Shown here in pieces: positions 47,740 to 58,507 of a stretch of 64,000 nt of DNA (the stretch's first letter is position 1; each line of letters starts with the position of its first letter). The notes under the pieces are model-generated. The model searched no databases and had not been told where the DNA came from. It worked only from the letters and a program-made list of their open reading frames with translations. Made by a program: the position numbers and the translations under genes. Source of the DNA: Erpobdella octoculata (taxonomy: Eukaryota; Annelida; Clitellata; Hirudinida; Erpobdellidae); the NCBI GenBank assembly GCA_963978895.1, contig OZ022247.1:8033447-8097446 (forward strand). The letters run 5' to 3'.

Positions 47740-48213
47740 CTTATTTTTTTCTAAAAAAAATGTAAATGTTTTAAATATATATTTTACATTTACATTTATT
47801 TTTTCTGTGAGATTTTCAATTTAAACAATGAAATAGTCAGAAAATTTAATAACATGCGCTCTACCCCATTTGCGCATAAATGTCATGTCGCGGAAAATTA
47901 AACATCTGTATATCTCGATAACCCAAACTCCAATTTGAAAATTTATTTTTCTGTAAGACCAAATAGAGGGTGCTCTACAACTTTGCCATTTGAAGTTTTT
48001 TTCTAGGACGCACTGTTAAGGCTGTATAGCTACCGGGGTACATACTGCGGTCCCCATGGGCCACTCCATGGTTCAATGTCAATTTTTATTTAGTTATTCT
48101 GTTAATAGGAGCTGAGAGAAATTCAATAAATCAAAAATCTCTAAAATCGGTTCAGCCGTTCTTGAGTTATAAGTGTCGTAACACAAAATCCGACTTCCTT
48201 TTATATATATAGA

Positions 48214-48403
48214 TCACGAGACGAAACAAACTATGTACACGATGTCAAAACTCAAAGCGGAAAAAGAAAGAATAAACAAAGAGCAACATGAATATAAGAC
48301 TAAAATAGATAAAATAATTTTACATTAATAAATGATAAAATAACACTTATAATATAATAATAATATATTATACTAATATAATAATAATATATAAAATCCT
48401 ACA
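48214..48403 (-). repeat. 3' LTR, inner piece
   Basis: Aligns with 52025-52114 plus 54760-54849 of the other LTR and ends TCCTACA. Together with 39523-39587 it makes a 255-bp LTR. Confidence 0.88.
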
Positions 48404-48417
48404 AATACTCCCTCACC
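48404..48417 (-). promoter_or_regulatory. polypurine tract of the gypsy element
   Basis: The element strand reads GGTGAGGGAGTATT directly before the TGTAGGA start of the 3' LTR. This is the expected primer site for plus-strand DNA synthesis. Confidence 0.7.
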
Positions 48418-48469
48418 AGAGAGCAACGCGAACGAGAAAAAAAAATGAGAAATAAAATTTGAAATAATG

Positions 48470-51400
48470 TCACATCATATAATCAGCAAGTCTTTTTGGC
48501 CAATGGACTCTTCTGCCGGACCTTGTCTTGACAGGAGTTTGCAGTGAAGTGGACTGGTCCGTGTGTGTCCCGGTCGTCTTCACTGAGGTCGGTGGCGTTG
48601 CTGTGATCGGTGTTGATATTCCAGTCGTTCTAGACGCTTCTGTGGTGATTGGAGTTGCAGTCGTGGTGAATGCAGGCTTTAGTCGTTCCACTGAAACTGT
48701 GTCTCGTCGTCCATTCTTGTTGACTACAAAATACTGTTCATGGCGTTCCACTACATCGTATGGGCCGTCATATCGATGTTGCAATGGATGTCTATGATGG
48801 TCCACACGAATCTATACCTGTGGTGTAGAGTGCAGGGCTTTAGGTACATATGACGTTTTCTTCTGTGGCCTAGGTTGATGTGCCTTATGCTGTTTTATGT
48901 GATCCTTCAAGCGAGCGACGTAGCCTGTTGTATTGAGATTTGAGTTGGCTGCGGATGTCGAAAGAAATTAACCTGGGAGTCTAAGTGTCGTGCCATAAAC
49001 CAGTTCAGACGGTGAACATTGGAGATCTTCTTTGACTGTCGAGCGGATACCCAAGAGGACTATTGGCAATGCTTCAGTCCATCCTGACTTTGAAGTGTGA
49101 GATGACAGTGAAGCCTTGAGTTGACGATGAAAACGTTCGACCATTCCATTGGACGCAGGGTGGTAGGCAGTAGTTCTAATATGATGGATGCCTAACAGCT
49201 TGCTCATCTGTTGAAAGAAGTGTGATGAGAATTGGCTGCCTCGGTCCGTCGTAAGTGTCTCAGGTATTCCAAAATTTGCTACCCACCCTGATATAAAATT
49301 CTGTATTATTGTATCTGTGGAAGTGTCAATTAAAGGAATGGCTACCGGCCATCTGGTAAAGCGATGCACACATGTAAGAATGTGCGAGCAACCATTAGAT
49401 GAAGTGGTCCTACCAGGTCAATGTGGACGTGCTGAAAACGGCTTTTCGGTAGCGGAAACTTAGTCAGTGCCGTGGCTGTGTGTCTGTGTATTTTGTTTTT
49501 TTCGCATGACAGACATTCTCGGCACCACGTTCTGACGTCTCTATCCATGTTTGGCCATACAAATCTTTGTCGAACCAATCTAGATGTGGCTCTTGCGCCT
49601 GGATGGGATAGAGAATGAAGGCTCAAAAATATTTTGTGTCGGAGTTGTTCTGGAACAACTGGTCTTGATTCTCCTAGTGACGTGTCCACAAAAATATATC
49701 CTCGGCCTGAGGGGACAGGAACTTTCTCGATCTGTAGAGAGGTGTGTTGTTATTGTAGATTGAGATCATCTGCTTGTAAGTCGGCAATCTCTTGTAAATC
49801 GACAACCGTTATCGCGTTGGCCTCGGTCCGAGAAAGCGCATCTGCAACTACATTGTCTGTTCCTTTGATGTGTTTTATCTCAGCAGAGAACTGTGAAATG
49901 TAGTCTAACTGCCTGGCTTCTCTCGGTGAGTGGCGACTCGGGTTGGTCCTGAGAGCGAAGGTGAGTGGCTTGTGATCCGTGAAGATGGTAAACTGACGAC
50001 CTTCAAGGAAGTGTTGAAAGTGCTTGATGGCTTGATAGATCGCAAGCAACTCTCGGCCAAAAGTGCTGTACCTCGTCTGGGCTGGATGAAATTTCTGCGA
50101 GAAAAATGCTATAGGTTGACGCTTACCGTCCCGAACCTGCTCGAGAACTGCTCCTGCTGCTATGTCTGAAGCATCCGTCAGAAGTTGTAGTTCACTTCTG
50201 TCATCTATGAAACCCATGCGTGTGGCATTCTGAAGAGCTTCTTTTGTTTGATGAAAGGCTTGAGTTTGAGCATCAGTCAAACAAAGGGATTTCGGAGATG
50301 GTTTCTGTCGGAGTACATCTGTTAACGGTGCAAGTAAACCCGAACAATGGGGAATGAAACGCCTGTAGAAATTAACCATTCCTATAAACCGTTGGAGTTG
50401 GTTGATACTTTCCGGTTACTTGTACTCCACGATTGCCTGGATCCTGTTGAGAAGAGGTCTGATTCCGTCTTGATCGAGGTGTTGTCCAAGGAAGTTGGTG
50501 GATGGTACGGCAAACTCACACTTGTCGACGTTGATTGTGAGATGAAATTTGCTGAATTTGCTAAATACTTCCTCGAGATGAAAAAGATGCTCTTCTAGGG
50601 AGGTACTGGCGATTAAAACATCATCTATGTACACAAAAGCATAAGTCAAACCTCTGAGGACTTCGTCCATAAACCGTTGAAAGGTTTGAGCAGCGTTCCT
50701 TAGTCCAAAAGGAAGACGTACGAATTCGTACAATCCGAAAGGTGTTGTAATGGCGGTTTTCTGGATGTCTTCCTCTGCAATTGGAATATGGTGGAAGGCT
50801 CTCACCAAATCGATTCTGGAGAATATCTTGCAATTGATGAGGTTGCTTGAAAAATCGTGCAGGTGAGGAACTGGATATCTATCGGGAATAGTGTCGCTGT
50901 TCAATGCACGGTAGTCGCCGCATGGCCTCCAATCTCCAGATGCCTTTGGTACCAAATGCAGAGGCGAAGACCACGGACTTGATGAGGATCTTATTATGCC
51001 TAGTTAGATCATGTGGTCAAATTCCGCTTTTGCGAGCTTTAACTTCTCCGGTGGCAGACGGCGTGGCCTTGAAAATGTAGGAGGTCCCGTGGTGACGATA
51101 CTGTGCCTTGTCTTGTGTTGCACTTCCTCGTTGAAATTTGATGGTCGGCTGATGATTGGGTATCTTTCTAGAAGTCTTGCTACTGCCTCAACAGAAGATC
51201 TTGCAACCCGAATCTGAGTCGGCACTGACTTGGAGATTGACCCGATGACAGCCAAAGATGTTGTGTTGTCCACCAAGCGTTGACTCGACATGTCCACCAC
51301 CAGATTGAAATGAGACAAAAAATCCGCTCCAATGATGGGTTTCTGGACCTCGGCTACGAGAAAAACCCAGGGGTATTGCCTGCGTAAACCGAGGTTAACC

Positions 51401-51927
51401 ATCAGGGATTTCTGCCCATAAGTTTTGATGATGGAGTTGTTGGCTGCATGAAGAGTGAATGATGATGGGGTGAGAGAATGATTGGCTGGTGGAGGAATGA
51501 CGCTAACTTCTGCACCAGTGTCGATGAGGAACGTGAGGCTGTTGAATGCGTCTTTGATAAATAATAGGCGACTCACGTTTTGTTGGCCGTGGACAGATGT
51601 CGCCCCTACTGTACGGTCCTGTCTTTTAAATGAGAAAAAGTGCATGGTGGTGTGCATCTTCGTGCTTTCTCTCCAAACGTCTGATTGTACCAGCACATGC
51701 CTGGTTTTGTACCGGAACTGCGAGAACGGGGTCGCAATGATGACGGTTGTCGACTCCCTGATCGGCTCCTGACTAATTGGTTGGCTTCTAACTTCTAGAG
51801 CAGAGATGATAGTTGTGAGCTGTTGCAGCATAGCGTAGATGCCTGTGTGTGATGGTGTCGATTGTGCTGGATCATCGCTCGACATCGGCGTGCTGTCTGT
51901 ATTCGTAAAATCGATGAAATCTTCCAT
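48470..51927 (-). pseudogene. gypsy gag-pol polyprotein (CsRn1-like), broken
   Basis: The frame opens at 51927, just after the primer site, with a short Gag remnant. Protease follows (FLIDTGAEVSVIP). RT comes next ([53 protein letters not shown]), then RNase H (LLTDASDIAAGAVL, FTDHKPL, NVVADALSR). Integrase has the HHCC finger ending CRECLSCEKNK and D-D-E residues in HVHIDLVGPL, LTTDRGSQF and NGMVERFHRQLK. A GPY/F domain (YDGPYDVVERHEQYFVVNKN) closes it. In-frame stops lie near 51001, 50413, 49747 and 48965 (all TAA) and near 48815 (TAG). A one-base frameshift sits near 49400. Most of Gag, including its zinc finger, is missing. The element cannot make a full polyprotein. Confidence 0.88.
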
Positions 51928-51932
51928 ATTTT

Positions 51933-51950
51933 CTATAGTCGGGTCACCAA
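51933..51950 (-). promoter_or_regulatory. tRNA primer-binding site of the gypsy element
   Basis: The element strand reads TTGGTGACCCGACTATAG two bases after the LTR end. TGGTGACCC complements a tRNA 3' end of the GGGTCACCA type, which fits the Trp-tRNA priming reported for CsRn1-like elements. The tRNA identity is inferred. Confidence 0.6.
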
Positions 51951-51952
51951 TT

Positions 51953-52114
51953 TGTAGCGGAAACGAAGGTACGATGTAAAAACTACACGTAAAGCTACAA
52001 TCAAGATTTATTAGAAATCACGAGACGAAACAAACGATGTACACGATGTCAAAACTCAAAGCGGAAAAAGAAAGAATAAACAAAGAGCAACATGAATATA
52101 AGACTAAAATAGAT
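51953..52114 (-). repeat. 5' LTR, first piece (split by LINE)
   Basis: Starts TGTAGCGGAAACG on the plus strand. The remainder of the LTR is at 54760-54849, giving about 252 bp in all. Confidence 0.88.
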
Positions 52115-52164
52115 TTATTTATTATGTTGTCAACACGAGTTAAATAACTCCTTGCCGAATTACA

Positions 52165-52720
52165 AACAAAAAACCACACGAACAGAAAAAAAAGCACAAC
52201 ACGACCCCACAAACGAACCGGAAACAAAGAAAAATGTCAACACCACAAATGAATCAATTCAAAAGTAATCAGAAAACATATCCAAAATCAGCACGACATC
52301 ACAAGCAAATCGAAAACATAATGTCAATTAAACAGAAAACATATCTAAAACTCAACACGAACTCTCAAGCAAACCAAAAACATAGTAAAATGTCGCACAT
52401 ATGGAGTCAGATCAAAAACTAAACATAAAACATAATAATAAAAAATAAAAAAAACCGCACGAACAGAAAAAAAAAGCACAACAGGACCCCACAAACGAAC
52501 CGAAAAAAAAAGAAAACTGTCAACACCACCAATGAATGAATCAATTCAAAAGTAATCAGAAAACCAGCACGACATCACATGCAAACCGAAAACATAGTGT
52601 CAATTAAACAGAAAACCTATCTAAAACCCAACAGTCAGCACGACCTCACAAGCAAACCAAAAATATTGCAAAATGTCACACAATTAGAGTCAGATCAAAA
52701 GCTAAACATAAAACACATCT
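52165..52720 (-). repeat. duplicated ~260-bp unit in the LINE 3' UTR
   Basis: Blocks at about 52168-52430 and 52453-52715 share CACGAACAGAAAAAAA, AGCACAACA, CCCCACAAACGAACCG, TCAATTCAAAAGTAATCAG and GAGTCAGATCAAAA in the same order. Confidence 0.8.
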
Positions 52721-52787
52721 AAAACCCCCGTCTTCACAACTCATAAACCTTTTCACCCCAAAAAGCATCTAATAATATCCTAAAAGT

Positions 52788-54751
52788 TTATTTATCTCCA
52801 GCTGACACGACCGACTGTGGCAATCTATTCCACTCCTGAATAACTCTATTACCGAAGAAATACTTCCTGCAGTCTTTGTGTGCACCTGATGTCACCAGCT
52901 TTCTATCGTGGCCTCTGGTTCTTTCATACGTACAGAAGGTCAGGGACGGACAAACCAAGCTCCTTAGATCTCCAGCCAACAAATCGAATAATAAAATCAA
53001 ATCCGCTCTGATTCTTCTATATTTCAATGTCGGAAGTTTTAATTTTCTCAGTCTCATTTCGTATGGCATTCCCACACAGGATGGCCGCAGTTTAGTCGCC
53101 CTTCTCTGCACCCTTTCTACTGCATCGATCAATCCTTGCCTATATGGATTCCACACTTGTACTCCATATTCTAGCTGGGACCTCACCAAGGCCTTATATA
53201 AAGTAACAAAGGCTTCATCTGACAATTTTCTAAAATTTCTTGCTATTATGCCCAGCATCATGTTGGCTTTCTTTACCCGAGATAAAATATGTTCTTTAAA
53301 TTGCAGTTTTGAATCCATAATAATACCGAGATCCGAGACTAATTCAATTGTTGATATCTCACACGTGGTGCCATCCAAATCTATCAAATGGTATTTATTT
53401 ATGAAATGCTTCCCCCCAACATGGAGAAAACAGCATTTTCCAATATTCACCTGCATCTGCCATCTATTGAACCACTCCACCACTCTACTGATATCATTCT
53501 GCAGCCTGCTACAATCATCTTTACTGCTCAAAACTTTAAATATTTTAGCATCATCCGCAAAAAGAAATATATTCTCGCAAACAGTACAAATGACATTGAT
53601 ATAAATCAGGAACAATAAAGGACCCAACACACTACCCTGAGGAACACCACTCTCCACCCGTAAAGCCTCGGAATGCTCTCCATTTAGTCTCACTCTAAAC
53701 GTTCTGTCTTTCAAATAGTTTTCAATCCACTTTAGAATCTGTTTATGCACTTTGTATCTCTCCAACTTATATAACAATTTTTCATGCGGAATTTTGTTAA
53801 AGGCCTTTTCCAGGTCAGTATATAACACATCAACTTCATTTCCCACATCCACAGCCTTAGAAAGCACATCAAGGAAACCAAGCATCTGTAGAGTTGTGGA
53901 GCGTGAAGGAAGAAATCTAAACTGGTTCCTGGCAAACAAGTTATTTTTAAAAAAATATCCAAGCAGATGATCTTTAATGATTGACTCCAGAATCCTGCAA
54001 CAAACCGATGTCAATGCCACTGGTCTATAATTGGATATTATATCTTTACGACCTTTCTTAAACAGTGGAACAACACAACTGGATCTCCAATCTCTCACAC
54101 TTCTCCCGATTGCAATGAACATTCAAATATATGCTTTAAATAAACGTTAATTGATGCACATGTTTCTTTCAGAACCCTAGGGTGAATTCCATCTGGTCCA
54201 GCCGATTTATTACCATCAAGTTCTTTTAGCTTTTTGCCAAGCATTCCAGAATCTATCTTTACTTCATCCATACCATCCTCAGGTACTCCAGGACTAAAAG
54301 GCAGAATATTTGTCAAACCCGAACCTGTATCACTCACATACACAGAGGCAAAGAATTCTGCAAACGCCTTCGCTTTCTCGTATCCCTCTGTGAGAACAGA
54401 ACCATCAACAGTCAACATGCCGGGTGAATTTCTGCATTTAGCTTTTTTGTGCACAAAATTCCAAAATCTCTTGGGTTTAGTCTTAAAATTTGCAGCAATA
54501 AGGTTCTGGTTTTCTTTTTCAAGTTATGCCGACAAAACCCTCACCTTTTGACGGTATTTCCTAAACTCAGTTAGTTTCTCGGTCGCCCCATATCTATAAA
54601 CTTGTCTCCAGCATGGATGTTTCAGCTTAATAAGTGTACACAGTTCCTGTGTCATTCTAAAGCGGAATTTATTATTTTTAGCTCTGTGAGGAACAAATCG
54701 TTTTGTAAGTTCCATCAACGTATCTCGGAAAATCGACCACTTATTTTCCAC
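52788..54751 (-). pseudogene. CR1-like LINE ORF2 reverse transcriptase, truncated and frameshifted
   Basis: A linker frame (54751-54524, RFVPHRAKNNKFRFRM) and a second (54454-54095, DGNKSAGPDGIHPRVLKETC) lead into the RT frame from 54122. The RT shows SSCVVPLFKKGRKDIISNYR, FLPSRSTTLQML, VDVLYTDLEKAFNKIPHEKL, SGVPQGSVLGPLLFLIYIN and the catalytic FADDAK. The conserved tail RSQLEYGVQVWNPYR and FFGNRVIQEWNRLPQSVV follows. This order is typical of CR1/L2-group LINEs. At least one frameshift near 54100-54120 and a stop near 54520 break it, and the N-terminal endonuclease is absent. The RT core itself is uninterrupted for 444 codons. Confidence 0.85.
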
Positions 54752-54759
54752 AGAAATAT

Positions 54760-54849
54760 AAAATAATTTTACATTAATAAATGATAAAATAACACTTATA
54801 ATATAATAATAATATATTATACTAATATAATAATATATAAAGTCCTACA
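54760..54849 (-). repeat. 5' LTR, second piece
   Basis: Completes the LTR split by the LINE and ends TCCTACA, matching 48310-48403. GTGT at 54850-54853 is the right copy of the gypsy target duplication. Confidence 0.88.
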
Positions 54850-54853
54850 GTGT

Positions 54854-55040
54854 TGAACTTTCGACTTGTGATTTGTCTTTTCATGAAATCCTTGATGCTT
54901 GATGATCCGCAACTTCAGTTGCTCTCGCGATGTCAATCAGTTTCACCAGTGTCATTGATGAATCACTTAGCGCTTTGCAACGTAATCGAGACGAGGATGA
55001 TTTGAGTTTTTAATTCGCGATCGGTTTCTTACAACTCGCC
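54854..55040 (-). pseudogene. Gag fragment of the older gypsy element
   Basis: The minus strand reads RLRCKALSDSSMTLVKLIDI, then ARATEVADHQ, the typical Gag segment before the zinc knuckles of many Ty3/gypsy elements. A stop follows. The frame is continuous across the younger insertion with the knuckle piece at 39235-39518. Its upstream part is lost where a Helitron end begins at 55050. Confidence 0.6.
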
Positions 55041-55049
55041 TATAGAAAA

Positions 55050-55641
55050 CTAGCAGTGGCGGTAGCGGCTTCGCTCGCTTGAAATTAAAAAAATTGAACC
55101 GTGCATCCTTAGTAGAGTACTGCACGTGCCGATTTTTACGTCTCGACTCGGCCCGTCGACAACTTGGCCCGGCCCCTTTTATAAGCAAAATTTCCAGGCC
55201 TCGCTCGGCCCGTCTAATTTGGTCTCGACCCGTTTTTACAAGCCTAGAATTTCTATATTCTTGATGAAAAACGTTGGTCCGTCCCATCTTGATTTCAGGT
55301 TTGGCCAGGCCCGTCTGAAGACCCTAAAATCACTAAAATTTGTATATATCTTGTGAAATACCTTAGTCCGTCCCAACTTGACTTCAGGTTTGGCCCGGCT
55401 CATGTGAAGACCTTAAAATCACGGCTAGCCCGGCCGGTAATAAACTGGACTCAGTTGTTTTAACGGGCACAAAACCTCAAAGTACTAATTTTGTTATTTT
55501 GTAAGAATAATCTTGGTACTAAATTGCAAAATTTTCACATTTTTAATTTTTGAAGTTTTTATTCAAATATTTTTTTCCACGCCACATTTGAGGTCCTGGA
55601 AACCAAATTATCAAAAATTGGTAAAACACATATATATATTT
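55050..55641 (-). mobile_element. diverged non-autonomous Helitron, 3' part
   Basis: The 3' terminus CTAGCAGTGGCGGTAGCGGC at 55050 (plus-strand reading) is more diverged than in the other copies. The GC-rich 3' units and one ~130-bp unit follow, and the copy is then interrupted by another Helitron. It resumes at 57272-57690. Confidence 0.78.
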
Positions 55642-55642
55642 A

Positions 55643-57271
55643 CTAGCAGTGCCCGTAGCGGCTTCGCTCGCATGAAATTAGAGAGTTTGAACCGTGCATC
55701 CATAGTAGAGATCATTTTTTTAGGTCTCGGCTCGGCCCGTCGACAAATTAGCCCAGCCCGTTTTAAAAACCCAAACTCCTGGCCCGGCACAGCCCGTCTG
55801 AATAAGCCTGGCCCATTTTTACAGGCCTAGAAGTTCTATATACTTGATGAAAAACTTCGGCCCGTCCCACCTTGACCTCAGGTTTGGCCCGGCCAAACTG
55901 AAGACCTTAAAATCACTAAAATATCTATATACTTAGTGAAAAGCCTCGGCCCGTCCCACTTTGATTTAAGGTTTGGCCTGGCCCGTGTGAAGACTCTAAA
56001 ATAACGGCTTGGCCCGGCCGATGATAAACTGGACTTAGCTACTTTTAACCGGCACAAAACTTCAAAAAACAAATTTTTACATTTGTAGCACTTACAGTTT
56101 GTGAGTAGCAGTTATTTTGAAATCAAATAACCATTATTTCCACCCACATTTGAGGTCCTGGAAACCAAATTTTCAAAAAATGCTAAAACACGTATTTCAT
56201 TATTTTTGGAGTAGAAACTAAATACTAATTTTTACTTCTGTAGCATTAACAGTTTTTGAGTAGCAGCTACTTTAAATACCAAATAACCCAAAAAATGATG
56301 AAACACGTATATCTTTTTTTTTGAGTAGATACTAAGTATTAATTTTTACATCTGTGGCAATTACAGTTGTTGAGTAGCAGTTACTTTAAAAACCAAATAA
56401 CCCTATTTTCCACCCCACATTTGAAGTCCTGGAAACCAAATTTTCAATAAATTGTGAAACCCGTATATCATTATTTTTAGAGTAGAAACTAAATACTAAT
56501 TTTTACTTTTGTAACATTAACAGTTTTTGAGTAGAAGCTACTTTAAAAACCAAATAACCCAATTTTCCAACCCACATTTGAGGTCCGGGAAACCAAATTT
56601 GTTAAAAATGGTGAAGCACGTATATCTTTATTTTTAGAAAAGAAACTAAATAATAATGTTTACATCTGTGGTATTTACTGTTTTTGAGTAGCAGTTACTA
56701 TAAAAAACAATTAGCCCTATTTTCCACCCCACATTTGAAGTCCTGGAAACCAACTTTTCAAAAAATGCTAAAACACGTGTTTTATTATTTTTGGAGTAGA
56801 AACTAAATACTAATTTTTACTCCTGTAGCAGTAACAGTTTTTGAGTAGAAGCTACTTTAAAAACCAAATAACCCAATTTTCCAACTCACATTTGAGGTCC
56901 GGAAAACCAAATTTTCAAAAAATGGTGAAACACGTATCTTTTTATTTTTCAAAAAGAATCTATATACCAAATTTCAAAATCTCCTCATTTTTGGTTTTCG
57001 AGATATACATTGTTTTAGAAAAAAGTTTGTTTTCCAGTTTTTTCCCCTCAGGAGCAAAGTTTTCAAAAATCCTTTCTTAGCGGATGTTTACGCTATAAAA
57101 GTAATATAAGTTCCAAATTTCACGTTCCTAGGATGAGGCGTTTGAGCTCGGCGTTGATTATCAGTCAGTCATCTGTCAGTCAGTCAGTCAGTCAGTCAGT
57201 CAGTCAGTCAGTCAGTCAGTCAGTCAGTCAGTCAGTCAGTCAGTCAGGACATGTTCTTTTATATATATAGA
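55643..57271 (-). mobile_element. complete non-autonomous Helitron nested in an older copy
   Basis: 3' terminus CTAG at 55643-55646. 5' terminus at 57270-57271, preceded by a long (TCAG)n run (57165-57246). The flanks (AAACACATATATATATTTA and TTTCTCGAGTAGATACTGAA) are the two halves of one internal unit of the older Helitron, proving nesting. Non-coding. Confidence 0.87.
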
Positions 57272-57690
57272 TTTCTCGAGTAGATACTGAATAATAAATT
57301 TTACATCTGTATCACTTACAATTTTTGAGTAGCAATTAATTTAAAAAACAAATATCCTTTTCCACCCCACATTTGAGGTCCTGGAAACCAAATTTTCAAA
57401 AAATGTTGAAACACGTATATTATTAATTTGTGCGTAAATATTTATTTTACATCTGTAGCATTCACAGTTTTTGATTAACAATTAAAAAAAAACAAATAAC
57501 CCTCTACATTTGAGGTCCTGGAAACCAAAATTTCAAAAAATGGTGAAACACGTATATCGTTATTTTTAGATTAGAAACTAAATGCTAACTTATATTTCTG
57601 TAGAATTTACAGTTTTTGAGTAGCAGTAATTTTAAAAATCAAATAACTCTATTTTCTACCTTACATTTGAGGTCCTGGAAACCATATTTT
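57272..57690 (-). mobile_element. diverged non-autonomous Helitron, remaining part
   Basis: Three internal units (GAGGTCCTGGAAACCAAA, TTTTTGAGTAGCA) continue the copy that starts at 55050. The 5' end is missing. Confidence 0.7.
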
Positions 57691-57846
57691 TAACAAGTAA
57701 ATTAAAAACGAATTTTTAAAACCAATGCTCCTATATGTAATTAAAACACAAATTTTGCAATCAATTTTTTCTTATATTACTCTTTTATTTTATGTTAAAG
57801 TCGAAATATCTTAATTATATCGAAATATCGAAATTAATTAAAATTA

Positions 57847-58505
57847 TCTAAATTAATTGACTTATTGTAAAACTAATAATTGAATATTGCATTGTCTTCT
57901 ATTTTAAGCATATATGCAAAATTTGAAAAAATCTATCATCAGGAAGTGACTCAAAAATTGATTGCAAGATTTGAAACAGACAGAGAAACAAACAGACAGA
58001 CAGAGAAACAGAGACGACGAGTTAATAAAAGCATTGGTAATAATAATAAAAATATCATCAAAAAGCATCGAATTTAAATATCTCAACTATTTTCATGAAA
58101 ATTTCGTACACGCTTGAGAATCGCGGTCAGTGAGTGTGGTTCGTGTTAACTTGGTAAAATAGTCTGCCAGTCGGTTAGCGTTTTGTGGTCAAGAAAACCC
58201 TCAAGAAAACCCTCAAGAAAACCCTCAAGAAAACCCTCAAGAAAACCCTCAAGAAAACCCTCAAGAAACCCCTCGATAAAATCCTCAAGAAAATTAACTA
58301 AATTAATTGACTTATTGTAAAACTAATAATTGAATATTGCATTGTCTTCTATCTTGAGCATGTATGCAAAATTTGAAAGAAATCTATCATCAGGAAGTGA
58401 CTCAAAAATTGATTGCAAGATTTGAAACAGACAGAGAAACAGACAGAGAAACAGACAGAGAAACAGACAGAGAAACAGAGCCGACGAGTTAATAAAAGCA
58501 TTGGT
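57847..58505. repeat. direct duplication of a ~200-bp dispersed repeat
   Basis: Blocks 57847-58043 and 58297-58505 both run from TAAATTAATTGACTTATTGT through ATCATCAGGAAGTGACTC and the GACAGAGAAACA tract to GACGAGTTAATAAAAGCATT. They are minus-strand relatives of the CTGT-tract family. Confidence 0.85.
58195..58290. repeat. 12-bp minisatellite TCAAGAAAACCC
   Basis: About seven units between the two duplicated blocks, degenerating at the right end. Confidence 0.95.
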
Positions 58506-58507
58506 AA

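Larger units (their letters stand above)
44361..47740. mobile_element. head-to-head Penelope-like element composite
   Basis: Two copies of one element face away from each other. Both outer ends carry the same terminal sequence (GAGTAAATGTATAGTACC at 44361 and its complement at 47740). The left copy (-) keeps the C-terminal half of an RT. The right copy (+) lacks RT but keeps an upstream ORF. The inverted arms 45563-46103 and 46687-47227 are 541 bp each with one difference found by eye. A 583-bp spacer separates them. The flanks carry a 37-bp direct repeat. Variable inverted or tandem partial copies with shared terminal repeats are typical of Penelope-like retroelements. Confidence 0.82.
39597..48213 (-). 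mobile_element. autonomous-type Helitron, 3'-truncated, inside a gypsy LTR
   Basis: The 5' end at 48213 is canonical: element-strand TCTATATATATAAAAG, then GGAAGTCGGATTTTGTGTTA, inserted after A in the LTR. It carries a three-exon Rep-helicase gene. The 3' end is abnormal. It stops inside the helicase C-terminus without CTAG or hairpin, and abuts LTR sequence with a 9-bp duplication of the target. A Penelope-like composite (44361-47740) has inserted into its 5' non-coding region. The first 16 bases equal those of the non-autonomous Helitrons in this window, so it is a candidate source family for them. Confidence 0.85.
52115..54759 (-). mobile_element. 5'-truncated CR1-like LINE inside the gypsy LTR
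   Basis: Splits the LTR between AGAT and AAAATAATTTT. The element runs on the minus strand. It has a linker, RT and C-terminal region, a 3' UTR with a duplicated ~260-bp unit, and a 3' end in AATAAATAAA. The endonuclease domain is missing (5' truncation at 54759), as expected for target-primed reverse transcription. No target duplication longer than two bases is visible. Confidence 0.85.
39523..54849 (-). mobile_element. gypsy element (CsRn1-like) containing two nested insertions
   Basis: LTRs end TGTAGC...TCCTACA on the plus strand (TGTAGGA...GCTACA on the element strand). A 4-bp duplication GTGT flanks the whole at 39519-39522 and 54850-54853. The leftmost base pair has changed from TG to TA. 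A tRNA-type primer site follows the 5' LTR and a purine-rich tract precedes the 3' LTR. Without the Helitron (39597-48213) and the LINE (52115-54759), the element is about 4.1 kb. The protease context (SRLLFIKD, FLIDTGAEVSVIP), GPY integrase domain and primer resembling the Trp-tRNA complement point to the CsRn1 clade. Pol is broken by stops. Confidence 0.88.

Noticed and set aside
48815..51003. Four of five in-frame stops in the gypsy pol are TAA at positions that could be Gln, hinting at stop-codon reassignment
   Set aside because: Gene B ends at TAA where its paralogue ends at TGA, a TAG and a frameshift also occur in pol, and the element is clearly decaying. Ordinary mutation is sufficient.
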